Of a DNA stretch of 64,000 nucleotides, positions 53,120 through 62,301 are shown piece by piece (the stretch's first letter is position 1; each line of letters begins with the position of its first letter). Both the position numbers and the translations under genes were made by a program. This DNA comes from Actinophytocola sp044466355 (GTDB taxonomy: Bacteria > Actinomycetota > Actinomycetes > Mycobacteriales > Pseudonocardiaceae). Where the stretch lies: NCBI RefSeq assembly GCF_044466355.1, contig NZ_JBITMQ010000012.1, forward strand, positions 186,001-250,000. Reading direction: 5' to 3'. The notes below the pieces were generated by a model, which worked only from the letters and a program-made list of their open reading frames with translations, did not search any database and was not told where the DNA came from.

Positions 53120-54448
53120 CTAGATGCCGGGGATGCGGCCGCCGCGGAAGGCGTTCACGAAGAGGCTGTGGTCTTCGCGGGTCTGGGCGGCGTACGCCAT
53201 CGCGAACCGGGTCAGTGTCTTCGTGAACTCGTCCTCGTCCGTGATGACCGACGCGATGGCCTCCTCGCTCTGGAAGCCGACCAGTGTCTGTTCCGAGTCG
53301 GAGTCCGAGACGCAGTGCATCTTGGCGGTCGCGCGGCCGAGGTAGGCGAGGACCGGGGCGATGTCGGTCGGCTCCGTCAGTTCCGACCAGTCCAGGTCAC
53401 CGGCGTAGGGCGACAGCTCGGTGACCACGAACCCCTTGCCGTCGACCGTGGTGTGGCCCAGCCACGGGTCCGCGTGCGCCTGCAGCGCCCGCTGGGACAC
53501 GGCGGTGCGGTGGCCCTCGTTCTCGAAGTACGACTGGATCCGCGGTTCGTCGACGACACGGCTGGGCGCCGGCACGTTGCCCTGCTTCATCGACAGCACG
53601 ACGTCGTTCTCCAGTGCCTGCGTGTGCCCCTCCACGAGCACGCTGTACGCGGGCAGCCCGGCCGACCCGATCCCGAACCCGCTGCGTCCCACCAGGTCCT
53701 TCACGTGGTACGTGCCCGCGCTGAACCGCTTCCCGGCGGGGATGGTGTCCAGGTACGACGCGAAGGCCTCGAGCGCCGTCGACCGTTCCGCGTCCGGCAG
53801 TTCGCGCACCCCCGGGCCACGCGAGAACTGGCGCTCGTAGTCCTCCACCTTCGTCATCGTCGACAGCAGGCCGGTCCGCGTGCGCAGGCGTGCCCGCAGC
53901 AGCACCTCGTGCAGCGTCCCCTCCGTGCTGTCCAGTTGCAGCCGCACACCCTCGTCGCCCGGGTTGTCGGCGAACGACCGCACCTGCCGCACGTACTCGC
54001 GCAGGTAGGTGCCGATCAGGGCCGCGATGTCGTCGTCGGAGATCGCCTTGCTCCACGCCATCAGCGCGACGCTCGCCGTCAGCCGCTTCAGGTCCCAGGT
54101 GAAACTGCCCAGGTACGCCTCGTCGAAGTCGTTCACGTCGAACACCAGCGTGCCGGACGAGTCCATGTAGGTGCCGAAGTTCTCCGCGTGCAGGTCGCCC
54201 TGGATCCACACCCTGCTGGTGCGCTCGTCGGCCCACGGGTCCATGTCCTGGGCCATGTCCGCGTAGAACAGCACCGCGCTGCCCCGGTAGAACGCGAACG
54301 GCGCCGCCGCCATCTTCCGGAACTTCCTGCGGAACGCCACCGGGTCCGCCCTCATCAGCTCGTCGAACGCGTCCACCAGCACGTCCACGATCTGTGCCTG
54401 CCGCGCTTCCGCGCCCCGCTCCGTGATGCGGTCGATGACGTCATCCAT
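53120..54448 (-). CDS. DUF2252 phosphotransferase-fold protein
   Basis: 442 aa. KMAAAPFAFYRGSAVLFYAD, VWIQGDLHAENFGTYMDSSG, VFDVNDFDEAYLGSFTWDLK and ALQAHADPWLGHT match DUF2252. The family has an aminoglycoside-phosphotransferase-like kinase fold (GDLHxxN and DxNDFD as catalytic and metal motifs). Substrate unknown. Common as a single gene in actinobacteria. Confidence 0.88.
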   Translation of the reverse strand: MDDVIDRITERGAEARQAQIVDVLVDAFDELMRADPVAFRRKFRKMAAAPFAFYRGSAVLFYADMAQDMDPWADERTSRVWIQGDLHAENFGTYMDSSGTLVFDVNDFDEAYLGSFTWDLKRLTASVALMAWSKAISDDDIAALIGTYLREYVRQVRSFADNPGDEGVRLQLDSTEGTLHEVLLRARLRTRTGLLSTMTKVEDYERQFSRGPGVRELPDAERSTALEAFASYLDTIPAGKRFSAGTYHVKDLVGRSGFGIGSAGLPAYSVLVEGHTQALENDVVLSMKQGNVPAPSRVVDEPRIQSYFENEGHRTAVSQRALQAHADPWLGHTTVDGKGFVVTELSPYAGDLDWSELTEPTDIAPVLAYLGRATAKMHCVSDSDSEQTLVGFQSEEAIASVITDEDEFTKTLTRFAMAYAAQTREDHSLFVNAFRGGRIPGI

Positions 54449-54532
54449 ACCTATACTCTGCCAGCTCGGGCGGGTCAGGTGGTGATCTCCACGGCACCCG
54501 CGCCCGCACCGTGATGTCCACAAAGGACCCCA

Positions 54533-54898
54533 TCACTCCACAATGGACTGACGGAGGACGGCGGACAGGCTGGGATGCACGCCGAGCGCCTCCGGCAGAC
54601 CGGTGATGGTCACCGGTCTCAGCACGGCGGGGCTGTTCGCGACCACGGCGAACCGCGCGCCCCTGGCCTCCAGTTCCGACCGCACGTCCAGCAGTGCGGA
54701 CAACCCGCTGCACGCCAGGAACCCGACCTGCGACAGATCGCACACGAGCAGTCGCGTAGCGGGATCGGACACATGTGGTGTGAGGTTGTCGCGGAGAGTG
54801 TCGACGGTGGCCAGGTCCACTTCGCCACCGACGGACACCACCACCACCCCGGTGGTCACGAGCCGATGACGGATGCGCAGCGACGACAGATCAGCCAA
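54533..54898 (-). CDS. STAS-domain anti-sigma-factor antagonist
   Basis: 121 aa. VVVVSVGGEVDLATVDTLRD and LLVCDLSQVGFLACSGLSAL carry the STAS fold with the regulatory Ser in the ACSGL loop. It would bind and sequester an anti-sigma kinase when unphosphorylated. A TTG at 54898 has a perfect CAGGAG six nt upstream and gives the normal family length; GTG 54955 or 54958 would add an unsupported N-terminus. Divergent from a GAF-ANTAR gene. Confidence 0.82.
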   Translation of the reverse strand: MADLSSLRIRHRLVTTGVVVVSVGGEVDLATVDTLRDNLTPHVSDPATRLLVCDLSQVGFLACSGLSALLDVRSELEARGARFAVVANSPAVLRPVTITGLPEALGVHPSLSAVLRQSIVE

Positions 54899-55012
54899 TG
54901 TGGTCTCCTGGAGAAGAGGACGCACGGCTGACTTCGTAACCGTGAACTTCAGCACCACACTACCAACCCCGGGGGAGTTGCCTCCGGGGACCGGAACGCA
55001 GAGACTCCTGAC

Positions 55013-55765
55013 GTGCCCGACGACATCCTGACGCTGGCGAGAGAACTCGCCGAGATAACCAAGCTGGTCGCCGACGACGACTTCGGCTCCACCATGGCAC
55101 GGTTCGTCACGCGAATCGTGCGCACGGTTCCGGGCTGTGACGACGCGATCATCACGGTGCGCTCGGCGTCCGGCGTGGAGACCGTGGACTCGTCCCACGA
55201 CCTCGGCTTCGACCCGCTCGTGCCGGGGCCCATCGTCGAGGCGGTGACGTACTCCGAGCCGCGCAGGCTCGACGACGTGGCGGCCGACCAGCGCTGGCCC
55301 GCCTTCGGCACCCAGTTCGTGAACGCCGGCTACCGCAGCTGCCTGTGCCTGCCGCTGTCGACCGACGGCGCCGAGACCGCGGTCCTGTCCCTGCTGTCGC
55401 GCCAACCGGAGCAGTTCGGCGAGGCCGCGTTCGACGTGGTGCTGCTGCTGACGTTGCACGCCGGCGTCGCGTTCGACAACGCGTCGCTCTACCACGACTC
55501 GCGCGAGTTGGTGACGCAGCTGCGGACCGCGCTGCGCACCCGTTCGCTGGTCGGCCAGGCGCAGGGGCTGTTGATGCGGCACTTCGACTGCCCGTCCGAG
55601 GACGCGTTCGCCCTGCTCAAACGCACGTCCCAGAACCGGAACGAGAAGCTGCGCGACCTCGCCGCCATGCTCGTGGGAGCGCACGACGGCGGCGGCTTCG
55701 ACGAGGTGCTCGCCCAGCTCGGCGTGGCGGGATCGAAGGCGAGCGGCGTCAGCCGGGCTGTGTAG
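55013..55765 (+). CDS. GAF-ANTAR RNA-binding antiterminator
   Basis: 250 aa. GAF sensor (~20-165), ANTAR three-helix bundle (~175-235) with RSLVGQAQGLLMRHFDCPSE and ALLKRTSQNRNEKLRDLAAM. ANTAR domains bind paired RNA hairpins to prevent transcription termination. It is divergent from the STAS gene, and the pair is common in actinobacteria. GTG start. The ligand of the GAF domain is unknown. Confidence 0.88.
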   Translation: MPDDILTLARELAEITKLVADDDFGSTMARFVTRIVRTVPGCDDAIITVRSASGVETVDSSHDLGFDPLVPGPIVEAVTYSEPRRLDDVAADQRWPAFGTQFVNAGYRSCLCLPLSTDGAETAVLSLLSRQPEQFGEAAFDVVLLLTLHAGVAFDNASLYHDSRELVTQLRTALRTRSLVGQAQGLLMRHFDCPSEDAFALLKRTSQNRNEKLRDLAAMLVGAHDGGGFDEVLAQLGVAGSKASGVSRAV

Positions 55766-55771
55766 AGCCGG

Positions 55772-56611
55772 TCAGGCGGCCTGCGTGAGCGGGGGCGTCG
55801 CGAGGAGTTCCGTCACCCGGTCCGCCGCCCGCGCCGGCGCGCCCTCGGCCGTGACCAGCTCCCGCAACCACTGTGCGGTGATGCGGGTCGGCTCGTCGAA
55901 CCGCAGGTGCTCGACGACGTCGCGCAGCTCCTCGGCGTGCGTGTCCCCGAGCGCCGTGACGACGGTGCCCACGCCGAGTGCCGCGACCCGCTCCGCGTGC
56001 GCGACCTCCTCGGCCGTCGTGGGGGCCAGCACCATCGGGACCCCGGCGCGCAGCCCGGCGCTCACCGCGGCGAGCCGGCCGTCGGTGAGGAACACGTCGG
56101 CGTGCGGCAGTTCGGTGTCGCTGACCACGACCTGCCACGGGGTCTCGCCGAACGCGCGCACCAGCGGGCCGATCGGCGGGCCGTCGACCAGCAGCACCGG
56201 CCGCTCCCCGTGGCGGCGCCACGTGTTGTGCACGGTGCCGCGTGTCCCCGGGATGCTGAACACGTACGACTCGTACGCCCGCTCGTGCGGCCAGCCGTAC
56301 GGTGACGAGGGCAGGTTCTCGCCGGCCACCAGCAGCGGCACGTCCCATGCCCGGGCCAGGTCGGTCGCGACGGCCGCGGTCCTCGGGTCGGCGACCACGG
56401 CGTCGACCACGCCGAGCATCGACGTCTCGAGGAGGCGCCGCTCGTTGCGGCCGAACCGGATCGGCCGCACGCCGGCCTCGGCCTGCTCGTCGAGGTAGGG
56501 GTCCGAGGACGCGAAGGTGACGCGGTGGCCGCGCGCGCCGAGCTCCTCCGCGAGCCGCAGCGTCGGGTACAGGTGTCCCGGGGCGGGCCGGCTGAGGAAG
56601 AGGAGGTGCAT
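55772..56611 (-). CDS. GT1-type glycosyltransferase with shortened middle
   Basis: 279 aa; the MGT/UGT family is normally about 400. The N-domain start LFLSRPAPGHLYPTLRLAEE, with HRVTFAS, and the C-domain segment GLRAGVPMVLAPTTAEEVAH, then AERVAALGVGTVV, are clear. The central region is about 120 residues short. The donor motif HGG is replaced by LTDGRLAAVSAG. Either an internal deletion (inactive relic) or a compact variant. The frame is intact. Confidence 0.65.
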   Translation of the reverse strand: MHLLFLSRPAPGHLYPTLRLAEELGARGHRVTFASSDPYLDEQAEAGVRPIRFGRNERRLLETSMLGVVDAVVADPRTAAVATDLARAWDVPLLVAGENLPSSPYGWPHERAYESYVFSIPGTRGTVHNTWRRHGERPVLLVDGPPIGPLVRAFGETPWQVVVSDTELPHADVFLTDGRLAAVSAGLRAGVPMVLAPTTAEEVAHAERVAALGVGTVVTALGDTHAEELRDVVEHLRFDEPTRITAQWLRELVTAEGAPARAADRVTELLATPPLTQAA

Positions 56612-56734
56612 GTCCGCGACGGTAGGCCGGGCGGGTGGAGACTCACTCCAGCCTCAATCACCTCAGTGTGACCAATCGGACAAACCGGTCCGGTCGGTGG
56701 GCATGTGTCCTGCCTTGGCGATTAGTGTCGTCGT

Positions 56735-57844
56735 GTGGGAGCGGACGGGCGCAGGGCGTGGTTGTCGTGGACTCGTGTGGTGCCCGTGCTCGCCATCGGC
56801 GCGCTCGTGGCGACCTGGGGACGTGACCTCGGCGCCGTACTGGTCCTGATCGTCGCGGTCCTGCTGGCCGGCGCCGTGCTGGCGGCCGTGCACCACGCGG
56901 AGGTGGTCGCGCACCGGGTGGGGGAGCCGTTCGGGTCGCTGGTGCTCGCGGTCGCGGTGACCGTCATCGAGGTCGCGCTGATCGTGACGCTCATGGTGTC
57001 CGGCGGACCGGAGTCCGCGTCGCTGGCGCGGGACACCGTGTTCGCGGCGTTCATGATCACCACGACGGGGATCGTCGGCCTGGCGCTCATGGTCGGCGCG
57101 CGGCGGTTCCACGTCACGCTCTTCAACGCGGAGGGCAGCGGCGCCGCGCTCGCGACCGCCACGACGCTCGCGGCGCTGAGCCTCGTCCTGCCCACCTTCA
57201 CCACGAGCCAGCCCGGCCCTGAGTTCTCCCCGGCACAGCTCACGTTCGCCGCGCTGGCCTCGCTCGCGCTGTACGTGATGTTCGTGCTCACGCAGACCGT
57301 GCGGCACCGCGACTTCTTCCTTCCGGTCGCCCAGAAGGCGCAGGAGCAGGAGCAGGAGGACTGCGACGAGCACGCCGCGCCGCCCAGCGGTCGCGAGGCG
57401 CTGGTCAGCCTGGGGATGCTGCTGCTGTCGCTGGTGGCCGTGGTGGGGCTCGCGAAGGTGGAGTCGCCCGCCATCGAGGAAGGGGTGGCCGCGGTCGGGT
57501 TCCCGCCGTCGTTCGTCGGTGTGGTGATCGCGCTGCTGGTGCTGCTGCCGGAGACGCTCGCCGCCGTGCGCGCCGCCCGGCGCGGCCGGATCCAGACCAG
57601 CCTCAACCTCGCCTACGGCTCGGCCATGGCGAGCATCGGTCTCACGATCCCCACGATCGCGCTCGCGTCGACCTGGCTCGACGGGCCGCTGGTGCTGGGC
57701 CTCGGTTCGACGCAGCTGGTGCTGCTCGTGCTGACCGTCGTGGTCAGCGTGCTCACGGTCGTGCCCGGCCGGGCCACCCGCCTGCAGGGCGGTGTGCACC
57801 TGGTGCTGTTCGCCGCGTTCGTGTTCCTCGCGGTCAACCCCTGA
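56735..57844 (+). CDS. chaA: Ca2+/H+ antiporter (CaCA/ChaA type)
   Basis: 369 aa, about 11 helices. Two alpha repeats, each with an acidic core: AVAVTVIEVALIVTLMVSG and VIALLVLLPETLAAVRAARR with NLAYGSAMASIGLTIP. An acidic cytosolic loop (EQEQEDCDEH) separates the halves. It exports Ca2+ (or Na+) in exchange for protons. GTG start at 56735. Confidence 0.9.
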   Translation: MGADGRRAWLSWTRVVPVLAIGALVATWGRDLGAVLVLIVAVLLAGAVLAAVHHAEVVAHRVGEPFGSLVLAVAVTVIEVALIVTLMVSGGPESASLARDTVFAAFMITTTGIVGLALMVGARRFHVTLFNAEGSGAALATATTLAALSLVLPTFTTSQPGPEFSPAQLTFAALASLALYVMFVLTQTVRHRDFFLPVAQKAQEQEQEDCDEHAAPPSGREALVSLGMLLLSLVAVVGLAKVESPAIEEGVAAVGFPPSFVGVVIALLVLLPETLAAVRAARRGRIQTSLNLAYGSAMASIGLTIPTIALASTWLDGPLVLGLGSTQLVLLVLTVVVSVLTVVPGRATRLQGGVHLVLFAAFVFLAVNP

Positions 57845-57887
57845 GCGCGGCCCGGAAAATGTCGGTGCCGCGCGTTATCGTGCGGGC

Positions 57888-58415
57888 ATGGTGTACATCG
57901 CTCTGTTGCGGGCCATCAACCTCGCCGCCAAGCGGCGGGTGGCGATGGCCGACCTGCGTGCGTGGCTGACCGGCCTCGGGTACGAGGACGTGCGGACGCT
58001 GTTACAGAGCGGCAACGCCGTGTTCCGCACGAGCAAGAAGCCCGCGACCGTGCGCAAGGAGGTCGAGGCGGCGCTCGCGGAGGGCGCCGGGTTCCCCATC
58101 GACTGTGTGCTGCGGACCGCGGACGAGTTACGCGCGGTGGTCGCCGCGGACCCGCTGGGTTCGGTGGCCACCAACCCATCCCGCTACTTCGTGTCCTTTG
58201 TGGACGTGGCAGGGGAGTGGCCGGAGATCGACGCGGCCGCCTTCGAGCCGGAGCGGGTCCACCTCGCCGAGCGCGAGGCGTACTTCTGGGTGCCGGACGG
58301 CACGCAGAGCTCGAAGCTCCTGGCGGCGTTCCCGGCACGCAAGGGGCAGATCGCGACCATGCGCAACTGGAACACCGTCACCAAGCTGCTGGCGATGGCG
58401 GACGCGTCCGCTTAG
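57888..58415 (+). CDS. DUF1697 protein
   Basis: 175 aa, full family length. YIALLRAINLAAKRRVAMAD, LGYEDVRTLLQSGNAVF, SRYFVSFVD and MRNWNTVTKLLAMAD define DUF1697. Function unknown. The stop overlaps the convergent kinase gene by 4 nt. Confidence 0.9.
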   Translation: MVYIALLRAINLAAKRRVAMADLRAWLTGLGYEDVRTLLQSGNAVFRTSKKPATVRKEVEAALAEGAGFPIDCVLRTADELRAVVAADPLGSVATNPSRYFVSFVDVAGEWPEIDAAAFEPERVHLAEREAYFWVPDGTQSSKLLAAFPARKGQIATMRNWNTVTKLLAMADASA

Positions 58416-59296
58416 TTCTCGCCGAGCACCGCCCGGATCACATGCCGGGCGTTGCCCGCCATCGCGGGGTTCGTGTTCCGGTAGTACGGCAACGCGATCA
58501 GCGCCTGCGAGAGCGTGCGCGCCCGGCCGCGGAGCCAGGTCGCGTCGTCCACGCCGAGCGCCTCGCGGAAGACCTGGCGCGCACTGACGGGAAGGAGGTT
58601 CCACGCCGGGAACAGGTCGCACGCCGGGTCACCCGTGCCGAGGCAGCCGAAGTCGATCACTGCGGTCAGCCTGCCCCCGGACACCAGCAGGTTGCCCGGC
58701 ATGAGGTCGGCGTGCAGCCACACCGGCGGGCCGTCCCAGCCCGGCGTCCGCAGCGCCTCGTCCCACACGCCTACCGCGGCGTCGCAGTCGACACCTTCTT
58801 CCGGGATGCCACGAAGCTGCTCGATCGCCGCGCGGGTCGGTGCGTCGAGCGAGGCGACCGGGCCGCCGCGGTAGGCGGGCGGCGCACCGGACAGGGTGAC
58901 GCCGCGCATCGCCGCGACGAACCCGGCCAGGTCCTCGGCGAGCCGGTCCGGGTCGTCGAGTGCGCCCTCCTCGGGGTTCTCGCCCGCGAGCCACCGGTAC
59001 ACCGACCACGGCCACGGGAACCCCTCGGCGGGCTGCCCGGCGCCGAGCATCTCGGGAATGGGGGTGGGCAGGTGGGGTGCGAGGCGGTGCAGCCACGCCC
59101 GTTCGGTGGCCACGTCGCCCGCACCGCCCGCGACCAGCGGAAGGCGGACGACCATGTCGTCGCCCAGCCGGTACATGGCGTTGACCGTGCCGCCGGACGG
59201 GAACCGTCGCACGGGCAGGTCCGCCCACCGCGGGAACTGCCCGGCGACCAGCCGCCGCACGAGGTCGTCGTCAATGGGATGCATACCGGAGTGCAT
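58412..59296 (-). CDS. aminoglycoside phosphotransferase-family kinase
   Basis: 294 aa. VWLHADLMPGNLLV holds the catalytic Asp and Asn, and AVIDFGCLGTGDPACDLFPA the metal Asp; the ATP-site part is VNAMYRLGDDMVVRLPLVAG. Substrate unknown; many members act on small alcohols rather than antibiotics. ATG 59296 or 59284. Confidence 0.88.
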   Translation of the reverse strand: MHSGMHPIDDDLVRRLVAGQFPRWADLPVRRFPSGGTVNAMYRLGDDMVVRLPLVAGGAGDVATERAWLHRLAPHLPTPIPEMLGAGQPAEGFPWPWSVYRWLAGENPEEGALDDPDRLAEDLAGFVAAMRGVTLSGAPPAYRGGPVASLDAPTRAAIEQLRGIPEEGVDCDAAVGVWDEALRTPGWDGPPVWLHADLMPGNLLVSGGRLTAVIDFGCLGTGDPACDLFPAWNLLPVSARQVFREALGVDDATWLRGRARTLSQALIALPYYRNTNPAMAGNARHVIRAVLGEN

Positions 59297-59305
59297 GGGG
59301 CAGTT

Positions 59306-60778
59306 CTAGCTGTAGTGGCGGAACTCTGGCCACAGGTTTGCCCATGCCCGCACCGGCTCGCGGCACAGCAGGATCGGCTTGCCCTGCTCCTCGTTCCACG
59401 ACCCGACGCCGTCGTCGACGACACCGTGCTGCTCGCACGAGCCGAAGAAGCCACGGATCCGGGGCGAGTCCGTCGCGGTGATGACCGTCGCGACGTGGTC
59501 CTCCGGTACGGCACGCCACCACAGCTCGTTGTGCCCGCTGTAGACCGCGGGCAGGTCGAGCTCCTCCGTCCAGCGGTCCACGGCACCCGCCTGCCCGTAG
59601 TTCTCGGCGAGCACGATCGTGTGCACGCGTTCCTCCGCCGGGATCGTGGCGGCGACCGCACCGATCTGCTGGGCGAACCGGTGCCACCCGACGGACTCCG
59701 GTGCGGTCTCGTTCAGCTCGCCGATCGGCAGGTCGTCGAGCGCGGACACCGGCAGCACGGGCAGCCCGAGCGGCACCGACACGACCGCGGTGACCACGAT
59801 CCCGACCACGACGACGGCCCGCCGCACGGTGGTCGTCAGCCACTGCGCCGTGGGCACGCAACCCGCCGCGCACAACGCCATCAGGAACCCGGCGACGTAG
59901 TCAGGGCGGCCACCCGAGTAGAGGGTGATCGCGCTCGCCACCGGGTAGGCGATGACGAGGAACCGGAACGTGCGGCGCCGCCACAGCGACACGAGGCCGG
60001 CGACCGCCATCACCGAGCCGAACCCGAGCAGCCCGAACTGCAGCGGCGCGAACATGATCCGGTTGTCCTCGCCGTTCTCGGCCTCGAGCGCCTCGGCCAT
60101 CTGCGCCTGCGGCCAGTCGTGCGCCGACTGGTAGAGCAGGTTGGGCAGCGCGATCACCAGCGCCAGCATGGCCCCGAGCCACAGCCACCTGACCGCGAGC
60201 ACCGACCGCGGCCCGGCGACGAGGACGCCGACGGCGACGCCCAGCACGAGCAACGCGATCAGCAGCCGGTTGTAGGTGGCGACCCCGACGACCGCGCCGA
60301 AGGCGAGCCACCAACGCCCGTCCCGGGTGATCGCCTTGCACAGGAACAGGATCGCCGCCGCCCCCAGCGGCAGGTCGAGGGTGAGCGTGAGCAGCATGTG
60401 GCCCGCGATCAACGCCATCGACGACACGGCGATCGCGACCGCGGTCAGCACCTGCGCGCCGGTCGTGCCGCCGAACTCCCGGCACACCATCGCCACGAGC
60501 ACGACCGTCACGGCGACGGCCAGCGCGGGCACCACGCGCAGCGCCACGACGTTGTCGCCGAACAGCGCCATCGAAAGTTTCGCGACCACCGGTGTGAGCG
60601 GCGGCGTGTCGAAGTACCCGATCGCGGGTTGTTCACCCAGGAGGCGGAAGTACAACTCGTCGCGGTGATAGCCGTATCGCGTGCTGACGGCCATCAGCGC
60701 GGTGAACAAAGTGGCGGCGACCAGGGTTACCGGTGCCGCGGCGAAGGGGGACCTGGCGACGACCGGGGCGTCATTCAC
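59306..60778 (-). CDS. GT39-family membrane glycosyltransferase (ArnT/PMT-like)
   Basis: 490 aa, about 11-12 helices. STRYGYHRDELYFRLLGEQ with the catalytic Asp-Glu pair in the first outer loop, GYFDTPPLTPVVAKLSMALF, LDLPLGAAAILFLCKAITRD and a soluble C-terminal domain. It transfers a sugar from a polyprenyl-phosphate donor on the outer membrane face. Target unknown. Divergent from the EEP gene by 45 bp. Confidence 0.85.
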   Translation of the reverse strand: MNDAPVVARSPFAAAPVTLVAATLFTALMAVSTRYGYHRDELYFRLLGEQPAIGYFDTPPLTPVVAKLSMALFGDNVVALRVVPALAVAVTVVLVAMVCREFGGTTGAQVLTAVAIAVSSMALIAGHMLLTLTLDLPLGAAAILFLCKAITRDGRWWLAFGAVVGVATYNRLLIALLVLGVAVGVLVAGPRSVLAVRWLWLGAMLALVIALPNLLYQSAHDWPQAQMAEALEAENGEDNRIMFAPLQFGLLGFGSVMAVAGLVSLWRRRTFRFLVIAYPVASAITLYSGGRPDYVAGFLMALCAAGCVPTAQWLTTTVRRAVVVVGIVVTAVVSVPLGLPVLPVSALDDLPIGELNETAPESVGWHRFAQQIGAVAATIPAEERVHTIVLAENYGQAGAVDRWTEELDLPAVYSGHNELWWRAVPEDHVATVITATDSPRIRGFFGSCEQHGVVDDGVGSWNEEQGKPILLCREPVRAWANLWPEFRHYS

Positions 60779-60823
60779 GGGTGGAATTCTCCCGCATCGA
60801 TCAGCTCTCTACCATCACTTCTC

Positions 60824-61645
60824 ATGTCCGGTCTCAGCATGCTGACGCTCAACATCGGCAGCCCCTCGGAGGAGCGCGCCCACCGCCAGCTCGCTTGGCT
60901 CGCCACCAGGCACGAGGACGTGCTGGTGCTGACGGAGACGAGGACGAGCGACGGGTGCAAACACCTGGCCGACGCGTTCCGCACGGCCGGTTACGCGGTG
61001 CTCTATCCCAAGCCGGCGCCCGCGGAGTACGGCGTCATGATCGTCAGCAAACTGCCACTCCAGGTCGATCCGATCGGCACAATGCTGTCGTACCTACCCA
61101 ATCGGGTGACCGGCGCAATGATTTCCACCCGTATGGGTTTGATCCGCATTCTGGGCACCTACGTTCCGACACGAGACGCGACAGCGGAGAAGACGGAACG
61201 CAAACGCCGCTGGCTGTCGGAGTTCTCGTCGGCCATGGGCGCCGCGGGCATGACCGAGGCGGGCGCGCAAACCGTGGTGCTCGGCGACCTCAACGTCGTC
61301 GAACCGGACCACGACCCGGCGTACACGACGTTCCGCTGGTTCGAGTACGACTTCTACCGGGGCCTGACCGACAAGCACGGCCTGCTGGACGCCTACCGGC
61401 ACCTGAACCCGGACCGCGTCGAGCACAGCTGGATCGGCCGCACCGGCGACGGTTACCGCTACGACCACGCCCACTGCAGCAAGGAACTGGCCGAGGAACT
61501 CGTCGAGTGCGAGTACGTCCACGAGCCGAGGTCCACCCGCCTCACCGACCACTCAGGACTGTCGATCCGGTTCACCGTGGACGCGGGCACCCGCCTGGAC
61601 ACCTACGACCCGTTCGAAGCGGCAAGCCCGCCAACGCTGTTCTGA
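60824..61645 (+). CDS. endonuclease/exonuclease/phosphatase (EEP) family protein
   Basis: 273 aa. LTLNIGSPSEERAHRQLAWL, VLVLTETR (metal Glu), VVLGDLNVVEPDHDP (catalytic Asp/Asn), YRYDHAHCS and RLTDHSGLSIRF (final Asp-His) give an intact EEP active site. Similar to exonuclease III-like AP endonucleases. Possible DNA repair or phosphodiester role. ATG at 60824 begins at SGLSMLTLNIG. Confidence 0.85.
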   Translation: MSGLSMLTLNIGSPSEERAHRQLAWLATRHEDVLVLTETRTSDGCKHLADAFRTAGYAVLYPKPAPAEYGVMIVSKLPLQVDPIGTMLSYLPNRVTGAMISTRMGLIRILGTYVPTRDATAEKTERKRRWLSEFSSAMGAAGMTEAGAQTVVLGDLNVVEPDHDPAYTTFRWFEYDFYRGLTDKHGLLDAYRHLNPDRVEHSWIGRTGDGYRYDHAHCSKELAEELVECEYVHEPRSTRLTDHSGLSIRFTVDAGTRLDTYDPFEAASPPTLF

Positions 61646-61896
61646 ACCGTCCTTCGGCCGACGGCCCAGGAGGCGGGGGCGAGGTCGTTCCGTGACAAGG
61701 AAAGCAGGTCGGCGGCGTGCTGCCGGGCGACGTCGGCGAGGGCGTGCATGTGGGTGGCCTCCGTGGCGGGGCCACCGTTGGCGAGATGGTCGAGGAGCAG
61801 TGCCTTGCGGCGGTACCAGTCGGCGACCTCACGCGTACCGGCCGCCGGTCCGGGCGCGGTGCGCATCACGTGGCCCATTTCTTCCAGCGTGCTCAT
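61603..61896 (-). CDS. small hypothetical protein, 97 aa
   Basis: Helical protein STLEEMGHVMRTAPGPAAGT, EVADWYRRKALLLDHLAN, THMHALADVARQHAADLL. Similar tiny proteins are common in Pseudonocardiales; role unknown. Overlaps the convergent EEP 3' end by 43 bp. Confidence 0.6.
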   Translation of the reverse strand: MSTLEEMGHVMRTAPGPAAGTREVADWYRRKALLLDHLANGGPATEATHMHALADVARQHAADLLSLSRNDLAPASWAVGRRTVQNSVGGLAASNGS

Positions 61897-61964
61897 GTCC
61901 CCAAGTGTGAGCGCCGTCACGTGCCGGGAACCAGTGTGCCCGTGAGGGATCGGGCATGACAATC

Positions 61965-62186
61965 TCATGCCGCCAGATGGGGGTTCGCCGCGAGGAGGTG
62001 GCTGATCCGTGCCCACCACGCGTCGAAGGTGGGCTCCGTGGCGAGTTCCCGGTAGGTCACGGGAAGTCCGCGCACGCGCAGCGTGTTGACCACCCGCATG
62101 ACGTCCACCGACGACAGGGCGTGAACGTCCTCATGGGACACTCCGGCGATGCGGGTGATCTCGCCAGCCAGGTCCTCACGGGTCAT
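61965..62186 (-). CDS. small carrier-protein-like protein
   Basis: 73 aa. The pattern TREDLAGEITRIAGVSHEDV, SSVDVMRVVNTLRVRGLPVTY and ATEPTFDAWWARI resembles aryl/peptidyl carrier domains, as in isochorismatase ends. The phosphopantetheine motif GxDS is degenerate (ALSSVD), so a pantetheine arm is doubtful. No synthetase genes are near. Confidence 0.55.
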   Translation of the reverse strand: MTREDLAGEITRIAGVSHEDVHALSSVDVMRVVNTLRVRGLPVTYRELATEPTFDAWWARISHLLAANPHLAA

Positions 62187-62239
62187 GTCGCGAGGTTCTC
62201 AGGTCTCGCTCGACCGGGACATGAGTCTCACCCGCTTGG

Positions 62240-62259
62240 ATACCGTGCGGGGGTATAGT
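62240..62259. promoter_or_regulatory. CsoR-type copper operator over the -10 box
   Basis: ATACCGTGCGGGGGTAT (62240-62256) matches the ATACC...GGTAT inverted pattern of CsoR sites. It overlaps TATAGT (62254-62259), a likely -10, 43 bp before copZ. Cu(I)-CsoR release would induce the operon. Confidence 0.7.
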
Positions 62260-62301
62260 AGCGTTCTCGTAAGCGGCGATACGGACACGAGGAGTGAGCT
62301 G

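Noticed and set aside
58412..59296. Aminoglycoside resistance determinant
   Set aside because: The kinase family is broad and no residue pattern or context points to an antibiotic substrate.
57962..60823. Long plus-strand frame upstream of the EEP gene
   Set aside because: Only the last 273 codons (from 60824) look like a protein; the rest is antisense to the GT39 and kinase genes.
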